From assembly GCF_017309585.1 (NCBI RefSeq), contig NZ_CP071321.1, forward strand, positions 124,001-188,000: a stretch of DNA of 64,000 nucleotides, written 5' to 3'. The position numbers were made by a program, and so were the translations under genes. Positions 26,505 through 36,059 of the stretch are shown here, one piece after another; positions within the stretch are counted from its first letter, which is position 1; each line of letters begins with the position of its first letter. The notes beneath the pieces are model-generated. The model worked only from the letters and a program-made list of their open reading frames with translations. It was not told the origin of the DNA and did no database searches. The stretch is from Nitrogeniibacter aestuarii. GTDB taxonomy: Bacteria > Pseudomonadota > Gammaproteobacteria > Burkholderiales > Rhodocyclaceae.

Positions 26505-27689
26505 TTACTCGATCAGATACCCGGCCGACGACAACACCCCCAGCCCGATGCGTGCCACGGTCTTGTCGCTTGCGCCGGTGGGCGTGATGCGCAGGCCGCC
26601 GATGTCGCGGTCGCTCATGCCTTGCAACTGCGTGCGCAGGCTGGCGCGATCCACCACGCCGCTGATGCCGCCGATGGCATCGAGCACGACCCGTAGATTC
26701 AGATAGGCCTCGAAGCCGAGGTAGTTGGTGCTCAGTGGCAGTTCGGCGGTGACTCGGCGGAACTCGTTTGCCAGCGGAGCGGGGCTGGCCTCCGGGTTGG
26801 GCACCACGGTGGTGAAGCCGAGCATGCGCCCGCGAATCGATGGCACGGTCATCACCAGCGAAGGATCGGCCATGGACACCACGATGGGGGGCAGCTGTGA
26901 CTGGTTGTCCGGCTGCAGAAGCGGCGTGGTCATGGCCGTGGAAGCGCTCAGGTCGAGCACCAGCGCATCGGGCTTGATGCCTTTGAGGGTGTCGAGCGCT
27001 CTTTCATCGGCCGTGATACGGGAGACCTTGATGTGGTTGGCCTCCAGGGCTCGCGTCAGCGCGTCGTTCTTTTCCGGCAAACTGGTGGCGTCGCTCATGA
27101 TCACGGCGCGCAGGATGCCGATGGTGGCCATCTGCCTGGCCAGTTTCTCTGCCTCGGCCGCGTAGTCGCCCCGCACCGGGAACACCCGGCCGCCACCGGC
27201 GCCGCGCAAGGCCGTCGCGCCGGAAATGGTGCCCACCAGTACGCCGTCGGCCTTGCCGATGATCGGCACCGCGGCATCGCAGACCCGATCACCCACGCAG
27301 TTGATGACCGCCAGCACACCGTCTTCCTCGAGCAGCTGTGCCACGTTGTCGGCATAGCCTTCGGGTGTGCCGTCGTCCTGCAGGGTGATGAGTTCGACCG
27401 GGCGGCCGCCGATACCGCCGCCATCATTGACCGCGTCGACCAGCGCGCGAGTGGCGTCGGAGATGGCGCTGGCGATCTTGAAATTGGCCATGCCCATGGG
27501 CACGGACTGACCGATCAGAATGGGTTTTTCCGCCGCATAGGCGTTGCCCAGCAGCACGGCCGCCGACAGGGCAAGGGTGCCGGCCAGCCATGCCAGGTAT
27601 CGCGCCACCCGCGCGCTGGTCATGAATCGCAACGCACGATGGGTCGGGGCGGGCGTCCGTGACACCGCCGCGTGTTCGTTGGAATGCAT
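26505..27689 (-). CDS. ABC transporter periplasmic substrate-binding protein (branched-chain type)
   Basis: A 394-residue Peripla_BP_6-type protein. An N-terminal signal segment (ARYLAWLAGTLALSAAVLLGNAYA) is followed by ILIGQSVPMGM and NDGGGIGGRPVELITLQDDGTPE, typical of LivJ/UrtA-like binding proteins. The start at 27689 is chosen because GAGGAGACAAC precedes it; the frame stays open upstream to 27953. No permease or ATPase gene is adjacent, so it is an orphan receptor. Ligands of this class include amino acids and aromatic acids. Confidence 0.88.
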   Translation of the reverse strand: MHSNEHAAVSRTPAPTHRALRFMTSARVARYLAWLAGTLALSAAVLLGNAYAAEKPILIGQSVPMGMANFKIASAISDATRALVDAVNDGGGIGGRPVELITLQDDGTPEGYADNVAQLLEEDGVLAVINCVGDRVCDAAVPIIGKADGVLVGTISGATALRGAGGGRVFPVRGDYAAEAEKLARQMATIGILRAVIMSDATSLPEKNDALTRALEANHIKVSRITADERALDTLKGIKPDALVLDLSASTAMTTPLLQPDNQSQLPPIVVSMADPSLVMTVPSIRGRMLGFTTVVPNPEASPAPLANEFRRVTAELPLSTNYLGFEAYLNLRVVLDAIGGISGVVDRASLRTQLQGMSDRDIGGLRITPTGASDKTVARIGLGVLSSAGYLIE

Positions 27690-28090
27690 GTTGTCTCCTC
27701 CTCGGGATGAGACACGGGTACGTTGCCTGTGTCTCTGTTCGATGTGCGGTAATCCGGATGCTGCCGGCAGGCCTGGCCTCGAAAGAAAAGGCCTCCGCGC
27801 ACCATGCGCGGAGGGTTCTGCAACAAGCGTGAAGGTCACGGTGGAGAGGGGGATCCAGCACGCCTGCAGAAGCTCAAAACGTGCGCCCGACCTGCCCTCG
27901 GACCCATGACCCGTGATCCCCAAGTGAGACGCCCTGACGCCTCGGCATGGCAAGCCCTGAGTCCAGCCTGACGAAAGTCAGGTCGGTTGCACCTGGCAAT
28001 ATTTACGGGGCTGGGCCATCGAGGTCCAATACCAATGGTGTGGGGGCTTCATACCGAATAGGTATCGTCGAGCGCAGGCGACGCGAGGGG
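27690..28090. other. Spacer between the LysR gene and the solute-binding gene
   Basis: About 400 bp with a minus-strand terminator (27781-27814) in its left half. The rest, closer to the LysR stop, shows no gene. The promoter of the solute-binding gene must lie to the left of the terminator, between it and 27690. Confidence 0.45.
27781..27814 (-). terminator. Minus-strand intrinsic terminator after the LysR gene
   Basis: CCTCCGCGC (27792-27800) and GCGCGGAGG (27806-27814) form a 9-bp stem with loop ACCAT. On the minus strand it is followed by CTTTTCTTTC. It separates the LysR transcript from the solute-binding gene. Confidence 0.82.
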
Positions 28091-29041
28091 TCAGGGCGTT
28101 CTCCGGAGCCGGCGCAACGGGACGTCGGGATCGAGTGGCACGACTTCGAGCTGTGCGAATACCTCGGCCATCCAGTCGACAAAGACACGAACCTTGGCCG
28201 AGAGGCGGCGATTGGGCGGATACACCGCATACACCGGCAGGGGGCCGGGCAGCCAGTCACTCAGCACGGGGACCAGGGTGCCTTTGCGCAGATGGTGTTC
28301 AACCAGATAGCTGGGGATCTGGGCCACGCCGTGGCCGGCGACGATCGCCGCCAGGTAGGCATTGCTGTCGTTGACCGTGATCCGACTGCGTCCGAACAGC
28401 TCGATGCGTTCGTCGCCTCGATTGAAATCCAGCGGAAACGCCCGACCGCTGCCGGCGGAGAAGTAGCCGACCACCCAATGCGCGTCTTCCAGTTCCGACG
28501 GGTGGGTCGGTTCGCCGTGGCGCTCGATGTAGCTCGGTGCCGCGCAGGTGGAGAAACCCATATGGGTGAGCAGGCGGGCCACCATCTGGTCATCAATGAT
28601 GTTGCTGCCGCGGATGACGCAGTCCACGTTGTCGGTGATCAGGTCCACAAGGCGGTCGCCGACCCCCAGGTCAATCTGGATGTCCGGATATCGCGCATGG
28701 AAGTCATGCAGCTGGGGGATGATCACATCGCGCGCCAACGAGGCGGGCACATCCACCCGGATGCGGCCACAGGGGCAGGCCTGGGCGTTGGCCAGCGAGG
28801 TGTCGATCTCTTCCAGTTCGGCCAGCAGGCGCGCGGTGCGTTCGTAGTAGGCCGCACCCTCGGCGGTAACCGTCACCTGGCGCGTGGTGCGGTTGAGAAG
28901 CTGGACATGCAGGTGGGCTTCGAGGCTCTGCACGAGCTTGGAAACGGTGGCTTTGGGCATGTTCAGCGACTCGGCCGCCTTGGTGAAGGTGCCCGCTTCA
29001 ACAACGCGCGCGAACACGCGAATGGCCTGGAACTGGTCCAT
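28091..29041 (-). CDS. LysR-type regulator of the divergent RND efflux operon
   Basis: A 316-residue LysR protein with an N-terminal HTH (FTKAAESLNMPKATVSKLVQSLE) and a LysR substrate-binding domain of the single-residue-rich AaeR/CrgA type. The ATG at 29041 is chosen over an upstream in-frame start because GGGAGATTTCTC precedes it. It is divergent from the hydrolase-MFP-RND-OMF operon, with two matching dyad sites in the gap. It is therefore the likely local regulator of efflux. Confidence 0.9.
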   Translation of the reverse strand: MDQFQAIRVFARVVEAGTFTKAAESLNMPKATVSKLVQSLEAHLHVQLLNRTTRQVTVTAEGAAYYERTARLLAELEEIDTSLANAQACPCGRIRVDVPASLARDVIIPQLHDFHARYPDIQIDLGVGDRLVDLITDNVDCVIRGSNIIDDQMVARLLTHMGFSTCAAPSYIERHGEPTHPSELEDAHWVVGYFSAGSGRAFPLDFNRGDERIELFGRSRITVNDSNAYLAAIVAGHGVAQIPSYLVEHHLRKGTLVPVLSDWLPGPLPVYAVYPPNRRLSAKVRVFVDWMAEVFAQLEVVPLDPDVPLRRLRRTP

Positions 29042-29075
29042 GAGAAATCTCCCGTGCAGATGTGCAACTGCACAA

Positions 29076-29134
29076 TTGTCCATATGTGGAGACAATGTAA
29101 TCGCAAATAGGCTGTTTATCCATAGGTGTAAACA
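29076..29134. promoter_or_regulatory. Paired LysR-type operator sites
   Basis: Two related dyads: TTGTCCATATGTGGAGACAA (29076-29095) and TGTTTATCCATAGGTGTA (start of 29113-29134). Both contain TCCATA-GTG and end in ACAA or AACA. Their TCCATA cores are exactly 40 bp apart, close to four helical turns. They lie between divergent LysR and efflux genes, the usual place for LysR recall and activation sites. Confidence 0.62.
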
Positions 29135-29192
29135 AACTATCGTTCAGCCATACGAAAACACAACCCCCAACCCCACGCACACATGTGAACCG

Positions 29193-30098
29193 ATGCCCAT
29201 GAGCCGTTTTTCCACCCTGCCGATCGACGCACGCGAGCCTGACTGGGCGCTTGAGGCGATCCAGAACGGCGCCGAGGCCACCGTCCCGGTGCGTGTCTAC
29301 GGTGCCCCGTCGGCGCCGGCGGGCGCGGTGGTGGTCCATTTTCATGGGGGCAACCTGCGTGATGGCACGCTCGACGATGGCCTTGTGGTTGCGCGGCTGT
29401 TGCAGGGCGCGGGCGCCGTGGTGATGTCGGTGGCCTACCCGCCGGCCTGCGCACAGCCTTTCCCGGCCGCACTCGATGCCGGTCGTGCGGTGCTGATGTG
29501 GGCACATGGCCGGCTCAGCGCGCTGGCGGGCAAGGGGGCGCGACTGTTCGTGGCCGGCGAGGAGGGCGGCGCGAACCTGGCCGCTGCGCTGGCGATGCAG
29601 ACTCGCGACCAGCGTTGCTCCGCCCTGGCCGGGCAGATCCTGGTGTCGCCCATGCTCGACCCGCGTGTCGGCACGGCGTCGATGCGCGCAGCTAGCGCCG
29701 GCAAGACCTGTTGCCAGTGGGCGCAGGGCTGGCACGCCTATCTGGATTGCGGCTCGGCCGCCGATCACCCCTACGCCTTGCCCGCGCGCTCCCTGCGGCT
29801 GGCCGGCTTGCCGCCCACCCTGGTCATCACCGGCGAGGACGACCTCATGCGCGACGAGGCGCTGGCCTACGCGCAGCGCCTGACCGAAGCCGGCACGCCG
29901 TGTCTGACAGAGGTGGTCGCCGGGGAGACCGGCTGGCCGCTGTCGCTCAGATGCGCCGACGCCCTGGCAGCCCCGTGGGCGGCGCAGGTGCAGGCACGGA
30001 TGCATGGCTTCCTCAACCCGAATACCGAGAGGGTCGCCTGTCGAGCGGCCTCCGCCCCGACCCTGAAAGACTCCAACCCTGACGGAGAAAGATCATGA
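29193..30098 (+). CDS. Alpha/beta-hydrolase-fold protein without the nucleophile Ser
   Basis: 301 residues with the hormone-sensitive-lipase-like layout. The oxyanion motif HGG is at 51-53. The nucleophile elbow, normally GDSAGG, reads GEEGGAN (122-128) with Glu at the Ser position. The acid region GEDDLMRDEALAYAQRL is kept, while the usual C-terminal catalytic His is not evident (GETGWPLSL). It is probably not an esterase and may be a ligand-binding or assembly protein. It leads the efflux operon and overlaps the adaptor gene by 4 nt. Confidence 0.72.
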   Translation: MPMSRFSTLPIDAREPDWALEAIQNGAEATVPVRVYGAPSAPAGAVVVHFHGGNLRDGTLDDGLVVARLLQGAGAVVMSVAYPPACAQPFPAALDAGRAVLMWAHGRLSALAGKGARLFVAGEEGGANLAAALAMQTRDQRCSALAGQILVSPMLDPRVGTASMRAASAGKTCCQWAQGWHAYLDCGSAADHPYALPARSLRLAGLPPTLVITGEDDLMRDEALAYAQRLTEAGTPCLTEVVAGETGWPLSLRCADALAAPWAAQVQARMHGFLNPNTERVACRAASAPTLKDSNPDGERS

Positions 30099-31288
30099 CG
30101 ACGAAAGAACAGAGCCCGCGCCGGCAGCGCAACCTGGCGGCCATCATTCTGGCCCTCGCGGCCGGGGGTGGTGCGGTGTACGCGAGCAAGAACGATGCGC
30201 CCGAGACGCCGCTGGCAGCGACCGTGGAGGCCGCCATTCCCGTGTCGGTGCAGACCGTGGAGGAGCGCCACGTCCAGCTGTGGCAGGAATTTTCGGGGCG
30301 ACTCGAAGCGGTGGACGAAGTGGACATCCGCTCCCGTGTCTCCGGCACCATCCAGGCGGTGCACTTCAAGGAAGGCAGCCTGGTGAAGGCCGGTGACCTG
30401 CTCATCACCATCGACCCGGACCCGTACGCGGCCGAGGTGGATCGTGCCAGTGCCCAGGTGGTGGCCGCCCGTGCCCGCGTGGCCTACAGCACCAGCGAGG
30501 CGGAGCGTGCCCAGCGCCTGTGGAAGGTCAAGGCCGTGGCTGAGCGCGAGCTTGACGAGCGGGTCAATGCCAAGCGCGAGGCCGATGCCCAGCTGCGTGC
30601 CGCGTTGGCCGCGCTCAAGACCGCCAAACTCAATCTCGACTACACCCAGGTGCGCGCGCCGGTCTCCGGTCGGGTCGGGCGCATCGAAATCACCGTGGGC
30701 AACCTGGTGGCCGCCGGTCCGGGTGCCCCGGTACTGACCCGGTTGGTGTCGGTGAGCCCCATCTATGCGCGCTTCGACGCCGACGAGGCGGCCATCGCCC
30801 AGGTGCTGCGCAGTCGCCAGAGCGCCGATGGCGTGGCCGGCCTCAAGGACATTCCGGTGCAGATGAGCACACTGACCACCGGTGATCGCGCCCTGACCGG
30901 CCACCTGCAGCTGGTGGACAACCGGGTGGATCCGGCCAGTGGCACGGTGCAGATGCGTGCGGTGTTCGACAATCCGGACGGGCTGTTGCTGCCCGGTCAG
31001 TTCGCCCGGGTGAAGCTGGGCAGCGAACAACCGGCCGAGGCGGTGCTCATCAGCGAGCGCGCCGTGGGCACCGACCAGGACAAGAAGTACGTGCTCGTGG
31101 TCGATGCCGAAGATCGCACCCGCTATCGCGAAGTGCAGCTGGGCAATGCGGTCGATGGGGAGCGCATCGTGCTCTCCGGTCTGTCGGCCGGTGAGCGCAT
31201 CGTCGTGAGCGGTCTGCAGCGCGTGCGCCAGGGCTCTCTGGTGTCGCCGCAGCCGGTTCAAGCGCCCGCGCCGACCGCCGGCCTCTAA
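30095..31288 (+). CDS. RND efflux membrane-fusion (periplasmic adaptor) protein
   Basis: A 397-residue AcrA/MexE-like adaptor. It has an N-terminal membrane anchor (NLAAIILALAAGGGAVYA), a barrel-sandwich/lipoyl half-motif (EVDIRSRVSGTIQAVHFKEGSLVKAGDLL), an alpha-hairpin (about 100-170), then YTQVRAPVSGRVGRIEITVGNLV and beta-barrel regions. It links the RND pump to the outer-membrane channel. A strong hairpin separates it from the pump gene. Confidence 0.93.
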   Translation: MTTKEQSPRRQRNLAAIILALAAGGGAVYASKNDAPETPLAATVEAAIPVSVQTVEERHVQLWQEFSGRLEAVDEVDIRSRVSGTIQAVHFKEGSLVKAGDLLITIDPDPYAAEVDRASAQVVAARARVAYSTSEAERAQRLWKVKAVAERELDERVNAKREADAQLRAALAALKTAKLNLDYTQVRAPVSGRVGRIEITVGNLVAAGPGAPVLTRLVSVSPIYARFDADEAAIAQVLRSRQSADGVAGLKDIPVQMSTLTTGDRALTGHLQLVDNRVDPASGTVQMRAVFDNPDGLLLPGQFARVKLGSEQPAEAVLISERAVGTDQDKKYVLVVDAEDRTRYREVQLGNAVDGERIVLSGLSAGERIVVSGLQRVRQGSLVSPQPVQAPAPTAGL

Positions 31289-31303
31289 AAACAACCCCCC
31301 GGA

Positions 31304-31347
31304 CAAGCCGCCGTCGTGACCCACAAGGTCGCGAGGGAGGCGGCTTG
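31304..31347 (+). promoter_or_regulatory. Intercistronic stem-loop between adaptor and pump genes
   Basis: CAAGCCGCC (31304-31312) pairs with GGCGGCTTG (31339-31347), and inner GTGACC pairs with GGTCGC imperfectly. There is no T-tract, so it is more likely an RNA stability or processing element, or an attenuator, than a terminator. It could set the ratio of adaptor to pump. Confidence 0.6.
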
Positions 31348-31370
31348 CCATCCATCTCCCGGAGCGAGCC

Positions 31371-34300
31371 ATGAACCTCTCCAAATTCTTCATCGACCGG
31401 CCCATCTTCGCGGGCGTGCTGTCGGTGCTGATCTTTCTGGGCGGCCTGATCAGCGTCCGCAGTCTGCCCATCTCCGAATACCCGGAAGTGGTCCCCCCGT
31501 CGGTGGTGGTGCGTGCCCAGTTCCCGGGTGCCAACCCGCGCGTGATTGCCGAAACCGTCGCCACCCCGCTGGAGGAATCCATCAACGGGGTCGAAGACAT
31601 GCTCTACATGTCCAGCCAGGCCACCACCGACGGCCTGATGACCCTGACCGTGACCTTCCGTCTGGGGACGGACCCGGACAAGGCCCAGCAGCTGGTGCAG
31701 AACCGGGTGTCGCAGGCCGAGCCGCGTCTGCCCGAAGAGGTGCGTCGGCTGGGCATCACCACGGTCAAAAGCTCGCCCGACCTGACCATGGTGGTGCACC
31801 TGCTCTCGAGCAACGGCCGCTATGACATGACCTACCTGCGCAACTACGCGGTGCTCAACGTGAAGGACCGGCTCGCCCGCGTGCCCGGCGTGGGGCAGGT
31901 GCAGCTGTTCGGCTCGGGCGACTACGCCATGCGCGTGTGGCTCGACCCGCAGAAGGTGGCCGAGCGTGGCCTGTCGGCCAGCGACATCGTGACCGCCATC
32001 CGCAGCCAGAACGTGCAGGCCGCCGCCGGCGTGGTGGGCGCATCGCCCGCGCGCTCGGACGTGGAGCTGCAGCTGTCCATCAACGCCCAGGGGCGCCTGC
32101 GCAATGAAGAGGAATTCGGCGACATCATCATCAAGCGGGCCGACGACGGCGCCGTGACCCGCCTGCGCGACGTGTCGCGCATCGAGCTGGGGGCGGCCGA
32201 CTATTCGCTGCGTTCGCTGCTCGATAACAAGGACGCGGTGGCCGTGCCGATCTTTGCCGCACCGGGCTCCAACGCCATCGATATTTCCAACGGCGTGCGC
32301 GCCACCATGGCAGAAATCAAGCAGACCATGCCCGAGGGTGTGGACTACGAAATCGTCTACGACCCCACCCAGTTCGTGCGTGCCTCCATCGAGTCGGTGG
32401 TGCACACCCTGCTAGAGGCCATCGCCCTGGTGGTGATCGTGGTGATCCTGTTCCTGCAGACCTGGCGCGCGTCGATCATCCCGCTGCTGGCGGTGCCGGT
32501 GTCGGTGGTCGGCACCTTCGGGGTGATGCATCTGTTCGGTTTTTCCATCAACGCGCTGTCCCTGTTCGGCCTGGTGCTGGCCATCGGTATCGTGGTCGAC
32601 GACGCCATCGTGGTCGTGGAAAACGTGGAGCGCAACATCGAGGCCGGGCTGTCGCCGCGCGAGGCAAGCTACCGGGCCATGCGCGAGGTGTCGGGGCCGA
32701 TCATTGCCATCGCCCTAGTGCTCATCGCGGTGTTCGTGCCGCTGGCCTTCATCACCGGCCTCACCGGCCAGTTCTACCGCCAGTTCGCCCTCACCATCGC
32801 CATCTCGACCGTGATCTCGGCGATCAACTCGCTCACCCTGTCGCCCGCCCTGGCGGCCATGCTGCTCAAGGGCCATGACGCGCCGAAAGACGCGCTCACC
32901 CGGGGCATGGACAAAGTGTTCGGCCCGCTCTTCCGCGGTTTCAACCACCTCTTCGGCCGGGGCGCCGAGGCCTACAGCGGCGGTGTGAAGAAGGCCATCG
33001 GCCGGCGTGCGCTCATGCTCGGGCTGTATCTGGGGCTGGTGGGCCTGACCTGGGCCTTGTTCCAGGGCGTGCCCAAGGGCTTCGTGCCGGCGCAGGACAA
33101 GCAGTACCTGATCGGCTTCGCCCAGCTGCCCGACGGCGCCACGCTGGACCGCACCGAGGCGGTCATCCGCCAGATGGGCGAGATCGCCATGCAGGACCCG
33201 GGCGTGGAGCACGCGGTGGCCTTCCCCGGGCTGTCGATCAACGGCTTCACCAACAGCTCCAGCTCCGGCATCGTGTTCACCCCGCTCAAGCCCTTCGACG
33301 AGCGCAAGGGGGCCGACCAGAGTGCCGGGGCCATTGCCGGGCGTCTGAACCAGGCCTTTGCCCAGATCCAGGATGCCTTCATCGTCATCTTCCCGCCGCC
33401 GCCGGTGCAGGGGCTGGGGACGACCGGCGGCTTCAAGCTGCAGGTCGAAGACCGAGCTTCGCTGGGCTTCCCGGCCCTGAACGACGCGGTGCAGGCCTTC
33501 ATGGCCAAGGCGCATGAGGCCCCTGAACTGGCGGGCATGTTCACCAGCTTCCAGGTGAACGTGCCGCAACTCTATGCCGATCTGGATCGCACCCGCGCCC
33601 GCCAGTTGGGCGTGGCGGTGACCGATGTGTTCGACACCCTGCAGATCTATCTGGGCAGCCTGTATGTGAACGACTTCAACAAGTTCGGCCGGACCTATTC
33701 GGTACGCGTGCAGGCGGATTCACAGTTCCGTGCCCGCGCCGAGGACATCGGCCAGCTCAAGGTGCGTTCCGCCTCGGGCGAGATGATTCCGCTGTCGGCC
33801 CTGCTCAAGGTGTCGCCCAGCTTCGGGCCGGAGCGTGCCATGCGCTACAACGGCTTCCTGTCCGCCGACATCAATGGTGGTCCGGCGCCGGGCTATTCCT
33901 CCGGTCAGGCGCAGGACGCCATCAAGCGCATCGCGGCCGAAACCTTGCCCCCGGGCATTGCCTTCGAGTGGACCGAGCTGACCTATCAGGAAATCCTCGC
34001 CGGTGACTCGGCCCAGTGGATCTTCCCGCTGGCGATTCTGCTGGTGTTCCTGGTGCTGGCCGCCCAGTACGAAAGCCTGACCCTGCCGCTGGCGATCCTG
34101 CTCATCGTGCCCATGAGTCTGCTCTCGGCCATGGCCGGGGTGTGGCTGTCGAACGGCGACAACAACGTGTTCACCCAGATCGGCCTGATGGTGCTGGTGG
34201 GCCTGTCGGCCAAGAACGCCATCCTGATCGTGGAGTTTGCCCGCGAGCTGGAGTTTGCCGGTCGCACGCCGCTGCAGGCGGCCATCGAGGCGAGCCGCCT

Positions 34301-34619
34301 GCGCTTGCGCCCGATCCTGATGACCTCCATGGCCTTCATCATGGGCGTGCTGCCCCTGGTGCTTGCCAGCGGGGCCGGCTCGGAGATGCGCCGCGCCATG
34401 GGTGTGGCGGTGTTCTCCGGCATGATCGGCGTGACCGCCTTCGGCCTCTTCCTCACCCCGGTGTTCTATGTGGTGCTGCGCCGCCTGACCGGCAACCGCA
34501 CCCTCAAGCTGCACGGGCACGAGGCCCACCTTGAAGCCTTCGCCGGCACCCCCGGTGCCCGACCCGGCCCCCGCCGCGCGTCGCGACGAACTGCTCTGAG
34601 CAGGAGGACGACATCATGA
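31371..34619 (+). CDS. RND multidrug/solvent efflux pump, HAE1 family
   Basis: A 1082-residue inner-membrane proton antiporter with start MNLSKFFIDRPIFAGVLSVLI. It shows the conserved VIAETVATPLEESINGV region, 12 predicted TM segments with two large periplasmic loops, and the proton-relay aspartates in GIVVDDAIVVVENVERN. Closest by feel to the MexF/BpeF group (EYPEVVPPSVVVRAQFPGANP). An out-of-frame-looking basic tail (PGARPGPRRASRRTALSRRTTS) is a local C-terminal extension. Its stop overlaps the channel gene by 4 nt. Confidence 0.95.
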   Translation: MNLSKFFIDRPIFAGVLSVLIFLGGLISVRSLPISEYPEVVPPSVVVRAQFPGANPRVIAETVATPLEESINGVEDMLYMSSQATTDGLMTLTVTFRLGTDPDKAQQLVQNRVSQAEPRLPEEVRRLGITTVKSSPDLTMVVHLLSSNGRYDMTYLRNYAVLNVKDRLARVPGVGQVQLFGSGDYAMRVWLDPQKVAERGLSASDIVTAIRSQNVQAAAGVVGASPARSDVELQLSINAQGRLRNEEEFGDIIIKRADDGAVTRLRDVSRIELGAADYSLRSLLDNKDAVAVPIFAAPGSNAIDISNGVRATMAEIKQTMPEGVDYEIVYDPTQFVRASIESVVHTLLEAIALVVIVVILFLQTWRASIIPLLAVPVSVVGTFGVMHLFGFSINALSLFGLVLAIGIVVDDAIVVVENVERNIEAGLSPREASYRAMREVSGPIIAIALVLIAVFVPLAFITGLTGQFYRQFALTIAISTVISAINSLTLSPALAAMLLKGHDAPKDALTRGMDKVFGPLFRGFNHLFGRGAEAYSGGVKKAIGRRALMLGLYLGLVGLTWALFQGVPKGFVPAQDKQYLIGFAQLPDGATLDRTEAVIRQMGEIAMQDPGVEHAVAFPGLSINGFTNSSSSGIVFTPLKPFDERKGADQSAGAIAGRLNQAFAQIQDAFIVIFPPPPVQGLGTTGGFKLQVEDRASLGFPALNDAVQAFMAKAHEAPELAGMFTSFQVNVPQLYADLDRTRARQLGVAVTDVFDTLQIYLGSLYVNDFNKFGRTYSVRVQADSQFRARAEDIGQLKVRSASGEMIPLSALLKVSPSFGPERAMRYNGFLSADINGGPAPGYSSGQAQDAIKRIAAETLPPGIAFEWTELTYQEILAGDSAQWIFPLAILLVFLVLAAQYESLTLPLAILLIVPMSLLSAMAGVWLSNGDNNVFTQIGLMVLVGLSAKNAILIVEFARELEFAGRTPLQAAIEASRLRLRPILMTSMAFIMGVLPLVLASGAGSEMRRAMGVAVFSGMIGVTAFGLFLTPVFYVVLRRLTGNRTLKLHGHEAHLEAFAGTPGARPGPRRASRRTALSRRTTS

Positions 34620-36055
34620 CCCTCAATACGACATTGCTGACCCCCGTCCTCGCCGCCCTGGTGCTGGCGGGTTGTGCCTCCGCGCCACAGATCGACGCCA
34701 GTGCCCTGCCCACGGCACCGGCCCAGTACCGTGAAAACGATGCGCGCTGGATGCGCGCCGACACGGCCACGGTGGCGCCCCGCGCCGACTGGTGGACGCT
34801 GTTCGACGACCCCGTCCTCGACCAGCTTGAAACGCAAGCGGCCAAGAACAACAATGCCCTGCAAACCGCCGCCGCCAACCTGGCCCGTGCCCGCGCCGTG
34901 GCACGAATCACCGATGCCGACCGGGCACCCCAGGTGGGTGTCGGCGCACAGGTGACCCGCCAGGGCGGCCCGCTGGCCGAAGAGGCCGGCACTGCAGGCA
35001 CACTCGGTCAGGTGGGGGCGAGCTTCTCCTATGAAGTGGATCTGTTCGGCCGCCTCTCCGAGGCGTCACGCGCAGCTCGCCTCGATGCCGACGCCCAGGC
35101 GGCCTTGCTCGACGACGCCCGCCTGCTGGTGCATGGCGCGGTGGCGGAAACCTATCTGGCCATCCGCGTGCTCGACCAGGAGCGCCGTGTGGTGCGCGAT
35201 ACGGTGGCGGCCTACCGCAACACGCTGGACCTGAGCCGCCAGCGGCTCGACGCCGGCGACATCTCCGAACTCGATGTGGCGCGCATCGAGACCGAGCTGG
35301 CGGTCAACGAATCCGACGCCCTGGCGCTGGACCGCCGCCGTGCCGTGCTCGAACACGGTCTGGCGGTGCTGGTGGGGCAGGCCGCCTCGGACTTCACGCT
35401 CGAAGCCACCGACTGGACGGCCACCCTGCCGACCATCCCCGCCGGCCTGCCCAGCGCCTTGCTGAGTCAGCGTCCGGACGTGCTGGCGGCGCAGCGGGCG
35501 GTGCTCGCGGCGCAGGCGCGGGTGGGCGTCGCCCAGGCGGCGTGGTTCCCCAACATCGCGCTGACCGGCAACGCCGGCTATGCCTCGACCGATCTGGAAG
35601 ACCTGTTCAAGTGGTCGACCCGCGCCTGGGGGATCGGTGCGCTCCTGTCCTTGCCCATCTTCGATGGCGGCCGGCGCGAGGCCGGTGTACAGAGTGCGCA
35701 GGCGGACCTCGACGGGGCGCTGAGTCGCTACCGGGAACAGGCGCTGGTGGCGTTCCGCGACGTGGAAGACCAGCTCGCCTCCCTGCGTCTGTTGTCCGAG
35801 CAATCCGATGCCCAGGCCCGCGCGGTCAATTCGGCCACGCGGGCCATGACCCTGTCCGAACATCGCTACGACAACGGGCTGGTGAGCCAGCTTGACCTGC
35901 TCGATGCGCGTCGCAGCGAGCTGGCCAGCCGACGGGTGGCCCTGCAGGTGAAAGCGGCGCGGTATCAGTCCACCGTCGCACTCATTCGCGCACTCGGTGG
36001 CCGCTGGGCGCCGGGTGGTGCAGCCGAGCCGGTGGCGCTGGCCAACACCCCTTGA
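34616..36055 (+). CDS. Outer-membrane efflux lipoprotein, NodT family
   Basis: A 479-residue TolC-like channel of the NodT/OprM type. It has a lipoprotein signal with lipobox LAGC (C20), two OEP repeats with long helices (about 60-250 and 260-460), and NPRAWGIGA-like strand regions such as WSTRAWGIGALLSLPIFDGG. It completes the tripartite pump. The last codons and stop lie in the 12-bp direct repeat that flanks the adjacent MITE-like element. Confidence 0.94.
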   Translation: MTLNTTLLTPVLAALVLAGCASAPQIDASALPTAPAQYRENDARWMRADTATVAPRADWWTLFDDPVLDQLETQAAKNNNALQTAAANLARARAVARITDADRAPQVGVGAQVTRQGGPLAEEAGTAGTLGQVGASFSYEVDLFGRLSEASRAARLDADAQAALLDDARLLVHGAVAETYLAIRVLDQERRVVRDTVAAYRNTLDLSRQRLDAGDISELDVARIETELAVNESDALALDRRRAVLEHGLAVLVGQAASDFTLEATDWTATLPTIPAGLPSALLSQRPDVLAAQRAVLAAQARVGVAQAAWFPNIALTGNAGYASTDLEDLFKWSTRAWGIGALLSLPIFDGGRREAGVQSAQADLDGALSRYREQALVAFRDVEDQLASLRLLSEQSDAQARAVNSATRAMTLSEHRYDNGLVSQLDLLDARRSELASRRVALQVKAARYQSTVALIRALGGRWAPGGAAEPVALANTP

Positions 36056-36059
36056 TCAG

